In this document: piece after piece, positions 54,007 through 64,000 of the stretch
Layout of the letters: every line of letters begins with the position of its first letter
How positions within the stretch are numbered: position 1 is the stretch's first letter
From: Sediminibacterium sp. UBA657
GTDB taxonomy: Bacteria > Bacteroidota > Bacteroidia > Chitinophagales > Chitinophagaceae
Reading direction: 5' to 3'
DNA length: 64,000 nucleotides
Assembly (NCBI GenBank): GCA_002299885.1
Contig: DBOB01000002.1
Span: 124,298-188,297 of the forward strand
Notes under the pieces: generated by a model
What the model was told of the DNA's origin: nothing
Seen by the model: the letters and a program-made list of their open reading frames with translations, nothing else
Databases searched by the model: none
Made by a program: the position numbers and the translations under genes

Positions 54007-55203
54007 ATGCCTGTATTAGGACTTATTAAAGAGGGAAAAGTTCCCAGTGATAATAGGGTGGCTTTAACGCCTAAGCAATGTAAATGGCTTAAAGAGCAAC
54101 ATCCAGATTGGGATATTATTGTTGAAGCATCACCCAACAGGTGTTATAGAGATGAGGAATACAGTAGAGAAGGGATTGCATTAGTGACTGATATTAGTAA
54201 GGCAGATATTCTATTGGGTATTAAAGAGGTGCCGAAAGATCAGTTGATAGCAGGAAAAACTTATTTATTCTTTTCGCATACTAAAAAAGCACAACCATAC
54301 AATCAAGCATTGTTTCATACTATGATGGATAAAGGTATTACCCTGATCGATTATGAATGCTTAGAGCATGAGGATGGCCAAAGATTGATTGGGTTTGGTT
54401 TTTTCGCAGGTATTGTAGGTGCGCATAATGGCATCATGGCTTATGGCAATCGTACCAAAGCTTTTCATTTAGGTAGGGTGAAAGAAGTAAAAGATTATCG
54501 TGAATTGATTCATACATATTTTGGTTTAAAATTACCTCCAGTAAAAATTGTGGTTACAGGATCGGGTAGAGTAGCGCATGGTATTTTAGAGATCATGAAT
54601 TTAATGGATGTGCAACAAGTAGAGCCAGATGAGTTTGATCGCCATTATGCTTACCCGGTGTATGTGCATTTAAAAGGAAGAGACTTATATAAACATAAAA
54701 TAACGAATACATACGAGCGCAATGATTTTCATAATAATCCTCAAAATTATGATTGCACTTTTAAGCAATACTTACCACATGCTCAGATTTTAATGAATGG
54801 TATTTATTGGGAACCAGGGATTCCACCTTTGTTTACACACCAAGATTTATTAGAAGAAGAATTTGCATTAACAACTATTGCAGATATCACGGATGATGCT
54901 CATGGAAGTGTGCCATGTAATTTAGGAGACGCGCCTTCAGAAGATCCTGTGTATGGTGTGAATATAAATACTTTTGAAAAAATAGCACCTTATATTCCTG
55001 GAGGTTTGGACATCATGGCAGTAGGGAATTTACCCAATGAATTACCGCGTGATGCAAGTAGGTTTTTTGGAGAACAATTAATTAAGTATGTTTTAGCTGA
55101 TTTAGTTGCAGGTGGGAATGAAATTATTCAACGTGCGACTATGTTGGAGAAAGGGGTGTTGAATCCACGCTATGAAAATTTAGTAGACTATTCAAAACAT
55201 TGA
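54007..55203 (+). CDS. Alanine dehydrogenase/PNT-fold oxidoreductase, saccharopine dehydrogenase (Lys1)-like
   Basis: A 398-residue NAD(P)-dependent enzyme. The N-terminal half has LIKEGKVPSDNRVALTPKQ (about 4-22) and LIDYECLEHEDGQRLIGFGFFAGIVGA (about 114-140); a Rossmann nucleotide loop follows in KIVVTGSGRVAHG. This wording resembles fungal Lys1 (saccharopine dehydrogenase, lysine-forming) and its bacterial relatives. No other lysine-pathway gene is near, so the substrate is uncertain. The frame begins at 53971, but the ATG at 54007 (MPVLGLIKEGK) is used. Confidence 0.72.
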   Translation: MPVLGLIKEGKVPSDNRVALTPKQCKWLKEQHPDWDIIVEASPNRCYRDEEYSREGIALVTDISKADILLGIKEVPKDQLIAGKTYLFFSHTKKAQPYNQALFHTMMDKGITLIDYECLEHEDGQRLIGFGFFAGIVGAHNGIMAYGNRTKAFHLGRVKEVKDYRELIHTYFGLKLPPVKIVVTGSGRVAHGILEIMNLMDVQQVEPDEFDRHYAYPVYVHLKGRDLYKHKITNTYERNDFHNNPQNYDCTFKQYLPHAQILMNGIYWEPGIPPLFTHQDLLEEEFALTTIADITDDAHGSVPCNLGDAPSEDPVYGVNINTFEKIAPYIPGGLDIMAVGNLPNELPRDASRFFGEQLIKYVLADLVAGGNEIIQRATMLEKGVLNPRYENLVDYSKH

Positions 55204-55212
55204 TTCTTAGAA

Positions 55213-55941
55213 TTATAAATGTAAGTAGTACTCCTTCAAAAGCGTTGTGAATTCAGTCGTATAAGATTGATCCGCATTTTTGATGACAATTTTATTTCTT
55301 TGAATTGTAGCTTCTTTTTGTTTTACAAATTTTAACATAGCCCTAATAGGTAGATGCTTTGCATCATTGAACATCAAACATTCCTCGGATAATTGTAGTC
55401 CATAATTCAAAGTCAATTTTTGCATCGTATAAGCCCTTAAAGTGGGCACTAAAACAAACCAAGCGCCATTATCTTGTAAAAGAGATGCTGCAGCTTCTGC
55501 CAGTACATCCCATGGCAATGCAGTACTATGTGCAGCCAAATTTTTTGCATTATCCGGTGAATTTAAATCACTTTCGTAAAAAGGTGGATTGGTAATGATG
55601 CAATCAAATAGTGGCTGCTCGTTGTTAGATGCATAATCTTGAATAGAACTATGAATTACATCTAATCTATCCTTCCATACACTTAATTCAAAGTTGTCTT
55701 TGGTTTGTTTAAATGCACCAGCTTCAATTTCAATAGCAGTAATATGTGCATTAGATTGTTGTGCCAGCATCAAGCTTAATAAACCTGTGCCTGAACCAAT
55801 ATCCAATATCTTTTTAGCAGATTGTATTTGTGCATCTGCGGCAGCCCAGGCACCAAATAAACATGCATCAGTACATACTTTCATTGCAGTATGTTCCTGA
55901 TGCACGATAAATTGTTTACACTGGAAATAGGGATTCGCCAC
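55213..55941 (-). CDS. trmN6: tRNA1(Val) (adenine(37)-N6)-methyltransferase TrmN6-like
   Basis: SAM-dependent N6-adenine methyltransferase of 242 residues. The start is GTG (MANPYFQCKQFIVHQ). The SAM motif DIGSGTGLLSLML is at about 46-58 and the catalytic NPPFYES at about 110-116, together with VCTDACLFGAWA near the N-terminus, typical of YfiC/TrmN6. It begins 2 bp after the sdhB stop codon, so it is co-transcribed with the succinate dehydrogenase genes. Confidence 0.88.
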   Translation of the reverse strand: MANPYFQCKQFIVHQEHTAMKVCTDACLFGAWAAADAQIQSAKKILDIGSGTGLLSLMLAQQSNAHITAIEIEAGAFKQTKDNFELSVWKDRLDVIHSSIQDYASNNEQPLFDCIITNPPFYESDLNSPDNAKNLAAHSTALPWDVLAEAAASLLQDNGAWFVLVPTLRAYTMQKLTLNYGLQLSEECLMFNDAKHLPIRAMLKFVKQKEATIQRNKIVIKNADQSYTTEFTTLLKEYYLHL

Positions 55942-55943
55942 TA

Positions 55944-56705
55944 TTATTCAGAGGTTAAACCAGCTACGATATACTCTTTGTTTAAACGAGCAATGTTCGC
56001 TATTGAAATTTCTTTAGGGCAAGCTGCTTCACAAGCACCAGTGTTGGTACATGCACCAAAGCCTTCCTTATCTAATTGTGCCACCATATTGGTTACACGC
56101 GTTTTTCTTTCTGGACCACCTTGTGGTAATAAGGCTAAGTGAGATACTTTAGCACTTAAGAATAACATAGCAGAACTATTTTTACAAGCAGCTACACAAG
56201 CACCACAACCAATACACATTGCTGCTGCAAATGCTTCATCCGCTTTTGCTTTTTCGATTGGTAATGAATTACCATCTACTGCATTACCTGTATTCACACT
56301 TACATAACCTCCAGCTTGAATGATTCTATCAAAAGCAGATCTGTCTACTGTTAAATCTTTAATCACCGGAAATGCATTTGCTCTCCATGGCTCAATTACA
56401 ATCGTATCATTGTCTTTGAATGCACGCATATGCAATTGACAAGTAGTATTGGCTTGCCAAGGACCGTGTGGTTTTCCATTGATGTACATTGAACACATTC
56501 CACAGATACCTTCTCTACAATCGTGGTCAAATGCCACAGGTTCGCCACCTTCAGTGATCAATTGTTCATTTAAAATATCCATCATTTCTAAGAAAGACAT
56601 TTCATCTGAAATATTTTCAACTCGGTACATTTCAAATGCTCCAGGAGTTTTCGTATTCTTTTGACGCCAAACCTTTAAATTTAAATTCATAGTTGTATGT
56701 GACAT
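55944..56705 (-). CDS. sdhB: Succinate dehydrogenase / fumarate reductase iron-sulfur subunit
   Basis: Carries electrons between the SdhA flavin and the membrane quinone site. The 2Fe-2S domain has CREGICGMC with a later Cys (TTCQLHM), and the C-terminal clusters lie in [11 protein letters not shown] and [14 protein letters not shown] (cysteine pattern for 4Fe-4S and 3Fe-4S). At 253 residues it is normal. Order on the minus strand is sdhC-sdhA-sdhB-trmN6. Confidence 0.95.
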   Translation of the reverse strand: MSHTTMNLNLKVWRQKNTKTPGAFEMYRVENISDEMSFLEMMDILNEQLITEGGEPVAFDHDCREGICGMCSMYINGKPHGPWQANTTCQLHMRAFKDNDTIVIEPWRANAFPVIKDLTVDRSAFDRIIQAGGYVSVNTGNAVDGNSLPIEKAKADEAFAAAMCIGCGACVAACKNSSAMLFLSAKVSHLALLPQGGPERKTRVTNMVAQLDKEGFGACTNTGACEAACPKEISIANIARLNKEYIVAGLTSE

Positions 56706-56712
56706 GGCAATA

Positions 56713-58686
56713 TTATTTATAGTTTCTTTGAGATGGTTGAATCACGTCGTATTTTAATTCTTCTTTGTGTAAAGCCCACTCATGATCGTTTTTCAACTCC
56801 CATGCAGCTACATACATAAAGTTTTTATCGTCTCTTAATGCTTCACCTTCTGGTGTTTGGTATTCTTCTCTAAAGTGACCTCCACAGCTTTCTTCTCTTG
56901 CTAATGCATCTACACACATTAATTCTCCTAGTTCAATAAAGTCTGCCACACGGTTCGCTTTATCTAATTCAGGATTGTATTCGTTGATCTCTCCAGGGAT
57001 TCTAACATCTGACCAGAATTCTTTTTTCAATGCTTGCACATCTGCAATAGCTTGCTTTAAGCCTGCTTCAGTTCTAGACATACCACATTCGTTCCAAATA
57101 ATTTTACCTAAACGCTTATGGAAGCTTTCAACAGTTTGTTTTCCGTTGATATTTTTCAATCTTGTAATTCTATCAGCAACAGTTTTTTCTGCAGCTTCAA
57201 ATGCTGGATGTGAAGTAGGGATAGGTGCATTATAAATTTCGTCGGCTAAGTTATTTCCTAGTGTATAAGGAATTACGAAATAACCGTCTGCTAAACCTTG
57301 CATCAAAGCACTCGCACCTAAACGGTTGGCACCATGGTCGCTAAAGTTGGCTTCACCTAATGCATATAAACCTGGTACTGTAGTTTGTAATTCATAATCT
57401 ACCCATAAACCACCCATGGTGTAATGCACTGCAGGATAAATACGCATTGGCACTTCGTAAGGGTTTTCACCCGTGATTTTTGCGTACATATCAAATAAGT
57501 TACCGTATTTCTCTTTCACCACTTCTTTACCTAATGCAATGATTTCTTCTTGACTTACATTGCTTAATCCTTTTTTGCTTACTTCTGTTTTACCATAACG
57601 CTCAATCGCTGCAGCATAATCTAAATAAACGGCTTGCTTAGAAGTACCAACGCCAAATCCTGCATCACATCTTTCTTTTGCAGCACGAGATGCCACATCA
57701 CGTGGTACCAAGTTTCCGAATGCTGGATAACGACGCTCTAAAAAATAATCTCTATCTGCTTCTGGAATTTCATTGGCTTTTCTAGTTTCTCCTAAATTTT
57801 TAGGAACCCAAATACGGCCATCATTTCTTAAAGACTCTGACATCAAAGTCAATTTAGATTGGTGGTCTCCACTTACTGGAATACAAGTAGGGTGGATTTG
57901 AGTGAAACAAGGGTTTGCAAAAAATGCACCTTGCTTATGTGCTTTCCAAGCAGCAGTAACGTTAGATCCCATTGCATTGGTTGATAAATAATATACGTTA
58001 CCATATCCACCAGTACATAGTAAGACTGCATATCCAAAATGTCTTTCTAATTCACCTGTTACTAAATTACGAGCTATAATTCCCTTTGCTTTTCCGTCTA
58101 CTTTTACCACGTCTAACATTTCGTGACGTGCAAACATTTGCACATTACCCAATGCTACTTGACGCTCCAAAGCTTGATAGGCACCAATTAATAATTGTTG
58201 TCCTGTTTGACCTGCAGCATAAAATGTTCTTTGTACTTGTGTACCACCAAAAGAACGGTTACTTAATAATCCACCATATTCACGTGCAAATGGCACACCT
58301 TGCGCCACACATTGATCAATAATATTTGAACTCACTTCGGCTAAACGATGCACATTGGCTTCACGTGCACGATAGTCACCACCTTTAATAGTGTCATAGA
58401 ATAATCTAAAAATGCTATCACCATCATTCTGATAGTTTTTAGCAGCGTTGATTCCACCTTGTGCAGCAATAGAGTGCGCACGACGAGGAGAGTCTTGAAA
58501 ACAAAATGCTTTCACTTTATAACCCATCTCGCCCAATGAAGCAGCAGCAGAAGCACCAGCTAAACCGGTACCCACTACAATCACTTCCATTTTTCTTTTA
58601 TTAGCAGGGTTGACCAATTTACAATGGCCTTTGTAATCTACCCATTTATTATCAAGATCACCTTTTGGAATTTTAGCGTCTAACAT
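56713..58686 (-). CDS. sdhA: Succinate dehydrogenase / fumarate reductase flavoprotein subunit
   Basis: Catalytic FAD subunit that oxidises succinate to fumarate in the TCA cycle and respiration. The FAD loop [15 protein letters not shown] (about 36-50) is followed by the [12 protein letters not shown] region with the covalent-FAD histidine, and by [30 protein letters not shown]. The C-terminal Arg-containing segments close the active site. Its 657 residues match the Bacteroidota/epsilon type, used with a single cytochrome b subunit. It lies 7 bp upstream of sdhB. Confidence 0.95.
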   Translation of the reverse strand: MLDAKIPKGDLDNKWVDYKGHCKLVNPANKRKMEVIVVGTGLAGASAAASLGEMGYKVKAFCFQDSPRRAHSIAAQGGINAAKNYQNDGDSIFRLFYDTIKGGDYRAREANVHRLAEVSSNIIDQCVAQGVPFAREYGGLLSNRSFGGTQVQRTFYAAGQTGQQLLIGAYQALERQVALGNVQMFARHEMLDVVKVDGKAKGIIARNLVTGELERHFGYAVLLCTGGYGNVYYLSTNAMGSNVTAAWKAHKQGAFFANPCFTQIHPTCIPVSGDHQSKLTLMSESLRNDGRIWVPKNLGETRKANEIPEADRDYFLERRYPAFGNLVPRDVASRAAKERCDAGFGVGTSKQAVYLDYAAAIERYGKTEVSKKGLSNVSQEEIIALGKEVVKEKYGNLFDMYAKITGENPYEVPMRIYPAVHYTMGGLWVDYELQTTVPGLYALGEANFSDHGANRLGASALMQGLADGYFVIPYTLGNNLADEIYNAPIPTSHPAFEAAEKTVADRITRLKNINGKQTVESFHKRLGKIIWNECGMSRTEAGLKQAIADVQALKKEFWSDVRIPGEINEYNPELDKANRVADFIELGELMCVDALAREESCGGHFREEYQTPEGEALRDDKNFMYVAAWELKNDHEWALHKEELKYDVIQPSQRNYK

Positions 58687-58733
58687 AGTTAATCTTTTAT
58701 CAATCAGTTAATGAAATATTGTTGGTTGAAGGA

Positions 58734-59432
58734 TTATTTAATCCAATCGAAATAAAAACTTATTGGCATGATAGCAAAAAGCAATGAAATAAAAATGGAA
58801 AATCCATAACCTAAACTTGTCAGCATAGTATGGTACTTTTTATTATGAACACCAATTGTTTTGAAAGCACTTTGGAATCCATGTGCTAAGTGATAGCCTA
58901 GAGAAACACATGCTAAAACATATAAAACAACAATGTAAGGATTGGTAAACACCAAATCCATCTCGGCATATAAATTATGTAAGATCACACCATTGTGTTC
59001 AACCTCGCCTAATGCCTTGATACCACCCATGCCACCTAGTCTACTTGGTGTCCAAAAATGATAAATATGTGCAATTAAAAACAACAATATCAATGTACCT
59101 AAAATAGCCATACTACGGCTGTACCACTTACTACCTTTATCATAGTTCACTGCATATCCAACTGCTCTTTTACTTTTATTTTCAAGGGTCAATAAATAAC
59201 CTTGATAAATGTGTAAAAAGATGCCAAGGAATAATCCAATCTCTAAGATTCTAGGTACTGCATTGCTTCCCATAAAATGTCCAGCTTTGTTGAACATCAA
59301 TCCACCATCATTTGCAAAAATGGTTGCGTTCAGTCCAGCATGTACAATTAAGAAAAGAATTAAGAAAATACCTGTGAATCCCATTACCAATTTTTTTCCT
59401 ACGGAAGAGGTAAACATTTGTTTGAATGTCAT
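58734..59432 (-). CDS. sdhC: Succinate dehydrogenase cytochrome b subunit
   Basis: Membrane anchor of the complex, 232 residues with five helices and the haem-ligand histidines in LIVHAGLNA, GIFLHIYQGYLL, LIAHIYHFW and LGYHLAHGFQSAF. The single large subunit, rather than separate SdhC and SdhD, is the di-haem type known from Bacteroidota and epsilonproteobacteria, which reduces menaquinone. The frame reaches 59459, but the ATG at 59432 (MTFKQMF) is preferred. Confidence 0.93.
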   Translation of the reverse strand: MTFKQMFTSSVGKKLVMGFTGIFLILFLIVHAGLNATIFANDGGLMFNKAGHFMGSNAVPRILEIGLFLGIFLHIYQGYLLTLENKSKRAVGYAVNYDKGSKWYSRSMAILGTLILLFLIAHIYHFWTPSRLGGMGGIKALGEVEHNGVILHNLYAEMDLVFTNPYIVVLYVLACVSLGYHLAHGFQSAFKTIGVHNKKYHTMLTSLGYGFSIFISLLFAIMPISFYFDWIK

Positions 59433-59456
59433 AGTAGATGAGTTTAAAAATCTGCG

Positions 59457-59464
59457 CAAAAATA
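59457..59464 (-). promoter_or_regulatory. Candidate -7 promoter element for the sdh operon
   Basis: TATTTTTG on the minus strand matches TANNTTTG, 24 bp upstream of the sdhC start. No -33 TTTG at consensus spacing was seen. Confidence 0.4.
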
Positions 59465-59624
59465 CGAATCAAATAGATAGGTTTCGTTCTATGTTGTTTA
59501 TTTTTAAGACAATAGACAAATTTCTTCTACAAACAGCTCATCGGCCTATTGGATGGTTCAGCCCTTTTATCAACCGCCCTTCAATAATTTAGGGTCATCC
59601 AAATGAATGTCCTAATTTTACAAC

Positions 59625-60872
59625 ATGATTAAAGTTTTAGGTATCCTTTGGAATAGCTTTAAAATGGCGCTACAAGAGCTTAAAGTAAATAAGTTAAGAA
59701 CCTTTCTTTCCTTGTTTGGTATCACCATTGGTATCTTTTGTATCATTGGCGTTTTGGCGACCATTGATAGTTTGAAATCAAAAGTTAAAAGCGACTTGTC
59801 AAGTTTTGGAAGTAATACAATTTATATAGACAAATGGGATTATGCCGGCGGACCTGAGTATCCATGGTGGAAGTTCGTTAAACGTCCTTCTATGAAGATT
59901 ACCGAAATGGATATGGTTAAAAAGAAGAGTAGCTTGGCAGCCAATACCGCATTCTTTGTTTCTACCAATGCCACATTTACTTATGAAGAAAACGTATTAA
60001 AAGGAATTAATATATATGGAGTGACCGAGGAGTTCAAAGACATTCAAGCTTTTAATATTAGCTATGGTCGTTTTTTCTCTGAATCCGATTTTCAAAGAGG
60101 TATTCCTGTTGGGGTCATAGGCTATAAAGTGTCTGAGGAATTATTCGGTAAGGCCGAGAAAGGCTTGGGAAAAGTGGTCTCTTTTAATGGTCGTAAATTA
60201 ATGGTCATTGGTATCATAGAAAAGCAAGGTAGTAGCATCATTGGTGGTTTTGATTATGATCAAACCTGTTTATTTACTTATAATCATTTTGCCTCTATTT
60301 ACAACCCAGACAATTATAATCCTTATATCATGGTACAGGCAAAACCTGGTATCACATCTAAGGCATTACAAGAAGAATTAACTGGGGTAATGCGTCAATT
60401 AAGAAAATTAAGTCCTACCCAAGAGGATAATTTTACATGTAACGATGTGGCGCAATTTAAGGATCAGGTGGAAGGCTTCTTTGGTTCTGTGAACCAAGGT
60501 GGATGGGCTATTGCGGGATTGTCCTTACTGGTTGGTGCATTTGGTGTAGCCAATATTATGTTTGTAACAGTGAGAGAAAGAACCAGTCAAATTGGTTTGA
60601 AAAAAGCGATCGGTGCAAAAAGTTCTACTATTTTATATGAGTTCCTTTTAGAAAGTGCTTTCTTATGTATTGTAGGCGGATTGGTTGGATTATTCTTGGT
60701 TTGGTTATTGACACTGGCTTTAAGTTCTTTCCTGCCATTCCCAATTACCATCGCCCCAAATATTATTTTTATGGCACTTAGCTTATGTATTGTTTTGGGT
60801 GTTATTTCTGGTATTATTCCAGCAAGAATAGCAGCTAAAATGAATCCTGTAGAAGCCATAAGATCGAAATAA
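59625..60872 (+). CDS. MacB/FtsX-type ABC transporter permease
   Basis: A 415-residue permease with an N-terminal helix (about 25-47, SLFGITIGIFCIIGVLATIDSL), a large periplasmic MacB_PCD domain (about 50-270) and a FtsX domain with three helices at the C-terminus (about 295-415; GVANIMFVTVRERTSQIGLKKAIGA, and PARIAAKMNPVEAIRSK at the end). Such proteins form mechanotransmission exporters or release envelope molecules with a LolD/FtsE-like ATPase. No ATPase gene adjoins; the FtsE-like gene at 22.1 kb is one candidate. Confidence 0.88.
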   Translation: MIKVLGILWNSFKMALQELKVNKLRTFLSLFGITIGIFCIIGVLATIDSLKSKVKSDLSSFGSNTIYIDKWDYAGGPEYPWWKFVKRPSMKITEMDMVKKKSSLAANTAFFVSTNATFTYEENVLKGINIYGVTEEFKDIQAFNISYGRFFSESDFQRGIPVGVIGYKVSEELFGKAEKGLGKVVSFNGRKLMVIGIIEKQGSSIIGGFDYDQTCLFTYNHFASIYNPDNYNPYIMVQAKPGITSKALQEELTGVMRQLRKLSPTQEDNFTCNDVAQFKDQVEGFFGSVNQGGWAIAGLSLLVGAFGVANIMFVTVRERTSQIGLKKAIGAKSSTILYEFLLESAFLCIVGGLVGLFLVWLLTLALSSFLPFPITIAPNIIFMALSLCIVLGVISGIIPARIAAKMNPVEAIRSK

Positions 60873-60894
60873 TTACACCTATCCATTTAAGCTT

Positions 60895-60902
60895 TACCTT
60901 TG
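60895..60902 (+). promoter_or_regulatory. -7-like element directly before tsaD start
   Basis: TACCTTTG matches TANNTTTG and lies 4 bp before the GTG start of tsaD at 60907. A transcript from here would be leaderless or nearly so. No -33 match was found. Confidence 0.35.
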
Positions 60903-60906
60903 CAAG

Positions 60907-61926
60907 GTGTCTAAACCAATTACAATTTTAGCGATAGAGTCGTCTTGTGATGAAACTGCAGCCTCAGTGATCATAGATGGACAAATCCATTCAAATTTTA
61001 TTGCCAACCAATTGGTGCATGAAAAATATGGTGGTGTGGTGCCTGAACTAGCTAGTCGTGCGCACATGGAAAATATTGTTCCGGTGGTAGAGGAGGCTTT
61101 AAAAAAAGCATTCCCCGATAAAGTACATTCAGATCGTTTATCTGCGCTTGACGCAATTGCGTTTACACAAGCACCCGGACTGATTGGAAGTTTATTAGTG
61201 GGTGCGCAGTTTGCAAAATCTTTGGCATTGAGTTTAAAAAAACCTTTGATTGCCGTACATCATATGCAGGCGCATGTATTGGCGAATTTAATAGATGACC
61301 CTCGTCCAAGTTTTCCATTTTTATGTTTGACAGTGAGTGGTGGACACACTCAAATAGTTCAATGCAATAGCCCATCTGATTTAATTATTATTGGTCAAAC
61401 CATTGATGATGCTGCAGGAGAAGCCTTTGATAAAATTTCTAAACTCTTAGGACTGCCTTATCCTGGCGGGCCTGTATTAGATAAATTAGCACAATTAGGT
61501 AATCCAAAAGCATTTGAATTTGCAAAGCCAATGGTGCCAGATTTAAATTATTCTTTTAGTGGATTAAAAACAAGTGTCTTGTACTTTTTACAAAAACAAG
61601 AACCAGGATTTATTGAAGCAAATTTGAATGACTTATGTGCTTCTGTCCAATACACCATTGTAGAAATTCTTTTAAATAAATTAAAGAAAGCCATTCAGCA
61701 AACGGGTATTAAACATGTATGTATTGCTGGTGGAGTAAGTGCCAATTCTGGTGTTCGAAACGGCATCGAAGCTTTAGGACAAAAGTTGGTCTTAAAGACC
61801 TATCTACCTGCTTTTCAATATTGTACAGACAATGCCGCCATGATTGCCATTACAGCGCACTATAAATACATTAATCAGGCATTCGAGCCTTTGTCCACAT
61901 CTGCGCATGCCAGATCTAATTGGTAA
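60907..61926 (+). CDS. tsaD: tRNA N6-adenosine threonylcarbamoyltransferase TsaD
   Basis: Transfers the threonylcarbamoyl group to A37 of tRNAs that read ANN codons, with TsaB and TsaE. The metal site HMQAH is at about 119-123, flanked by the ATP-fold phrases AIESSCDETAAS (about 10-21), LTVSGGHTQI and ICIAGGVSANSG-type segments. The start is GTG; its 339 residues are standard. The protein is essential in most bacteria. Confidence 0.95.
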   Translation: MSKPITILAIESSCDETAASVIIDGQIHSNFIANQLVHEKYGGVVPELASRAHMENIVPVVEEALKKAFPDKVHSDRLSALDAIAFTQAPGLIGSLLVGAQFAKSLALSLKKPLIAVHHMQAHVLANLIDDPRPSFPFLCLTVSGGHTQIVQCNSPSDLIIIGQTIDDAAGEAFDKISKLLGLPYPGGPVLDKLAQLGNPKAFEFAKPMVPDLNYSFSGLKTSVLYFLQKQEPGFIEANLNDLCASVQYTIVEILLNKLKKAIQQTGIKHVCIAGGVSANSGVRNGIEALGQKLVLKTYLPAFQYCTDNAAMIAITAHYKYINQAFEPLSTSAHARSNW

Positions 61927-61938
61927 GCGGAAATCACT

Positions 61939-63594
<1,656 letters not shown>

Positions 63595-63597
63595 GAG

Positions 63598-63655
63598 ATA
63601 AAAGGGTTAAAAATCAACATTTTAGCAATAAAAGCCCTTTTTTCGGCGTTTGATA
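63598..63655 (+). terminator. Possible terminator after ABC-F gene
   Basis: AAAAGGG (about 63600) pairs with CCCTTTTTT (about 63636-63644) around a long AT-rich loop with its own small stem, ending in Ts. It is weaker than the other terminators in this window. Confidence 0.35.
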
Positions 63656-63697
63656 GAAAAAAACATTAAAAAAATGGGACTGTAAGGTATAATTACT

Positions 63698-63705
63698 TAC
63701 CTTTG
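63698..63705 (+). promoter_or_regulatory. Candidate -7 promoter element for rpmB
   Basis: TACCTTTG matches TANNTTTG, 23 bp before the rpmB ATG. No -33 element at consensus spacing was seen. Confidence 0.4.
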
Positions 63706-63728
63706 CCGTCCGTAAAAAATTATTTCTC

Positions 63729-63965
63729 ATGGCTAGAGTATGTCAGATAACTGGAAAGAAACCGATGACTGGAAACAGTGTATCGCATTCTAATATTAAA
63801 ACAAAGCGTCGTTTCTTACCGAACTTACAAAAGAAGCGTTTCTACTTTGTTGAAGAAGATCGTTGGATCACTTTAAAAGTATCTGCTGATGCTTTAAGAA
63901 CTATTGATAAAAATGGTTTGGCAGCAGTTGTTAAAGATTTAAGAGCCGCAGGCAACAAAATCTAA
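63729..63965 (+). CDS. rpmB: 50S ribosomal protein L28
   Basis: A 78-residue basic ribosomal protein of the Bacteroidota type: [45 protein letters not shown] and a C-terminal [11 protein letters not shown]. It usually heads a small operon with rpmG (L33), which would lie just beyond the right edge. Confidence 0.96.
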   Translation: MARVCQITGKKPMTGNSVSHSNIKTKRRFLPNLQKKRFYFVEEDRWITLKVSADALRTIDKNGLAAVVKDLRAAGNKI

Positions 63966-64000
63966 GTAAATAATCACTAAGTATAACTTATAATATACCA

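Overview
The window is AT-rich, gene-dense chromosomal DNA from a member of the Bacteroidota, most likely Chitinophagaceae (a Sediminibacterium-like relative; this is inference from gene families, no 16S gene is present). Supporting signs are Bacteroidota-type -7 promoter elements (TANNTTTG), weak or absent Shine-Dalgarno sequences, a YceD-L32-PlsX operon, and lineage-typical families (DUF2911, DUF3810, DUF6580, a UbiA/KdsC/Maf cluster, a DPE2-like MalQ, and a di-haem type SdhC with SdhA and SdhB). Nearly everything is housekeeping. I see no phage, transposase, CRISPR array, toxin-antitoxin pair or defence island.

Layout. 1-5.1 kb: a partial transglutaminase-like gene, a fatty-acid desaturase, topA and an alpha/beta hydrolase. 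5.2-9.3 kb: ferredoxin and IscX (Fe-S assembly), then KdsC-like phosphatase, UbiA prenyltransferase, Maf, OsmC and lipoyl synthase. 9.4-17.4 kb: an alpha-glucan block with ROK sugar kinase and FucP-like transporter on one strand, diverging from an SLC45-like transporter, a secreted GH13 amylase and glycogen branching enzyme; malQ lies separately at 41.3 kb. 17.5-26.8 kb: two uncharacterised proteins, holA, ribF, purM, an ftsE-like ATPase, smc and a small membrane protein. 26.8-32.2 kb: a minus-strand run with smpB, accD, fructose-bisphosphate aldolase, a cystathionine-beta-synthase-like enzyme, plsX, rpmF and yceD. 32.3-41.2 kb: DUF3810, dcd, a phosphopantetheinyl transferase, DUF2130, tRNA-Leu(GAG), DUF2911, xerD, a YkgJ cysteine-cluster protein, YraN, manA, DUF6580 and rnhA. 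41.3-47.5 kb: malQ, dipeptide epimerase, trmH and argS. 47.5-53.1 kb: gtrA, dnaK, a J-KTSC protein, a lipoprotein hydrolase, DoxX-like, DUF1295 and a small membrane protein. 53.1-53.45 kb: a gene-free repeat and hairpin cluster beside tRNA-Leu(CAA). 53.5-64 kb: hscB, a Lys1-like dehydrogenase, trmN6, sdhBAC, a MacB/FtsX-type permease, tsaD, an ABC-F protein and rpmB.

Genes that plausibly work together: transporters, amylase, GlgB, MalQ and ROK kinase in uptake and remodelling of starch or maltodextrin and glycogen; Fdx, IscX, HscB (possibly with DnaK) and the Fe-S users LipA and SdhB in Fe-S biogenesis; YceD, L32, PlsX and AccD in translation-linked lipid synthesis; SdhCAB in respiration.

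The least explained signals are the repeat/hairpin cluster near 53.2 kb, three copies of an 11-bp motif with a sigma-54-like promoter upstream of dnaK, a J-domain/KTSC fusion next to dnaK, a cysteine-free ROK kinase, an ABC-F protein whose second ATPase site looks dead, and two genes (holA, tsaD) whose start codons sit almost on top of a -7 promoter element. None amounts to a convincing new multi-gene system. Gene starts were re-chosen where the longest open frame runs into a neighbour or begins at TTG with a better ATG downstream.
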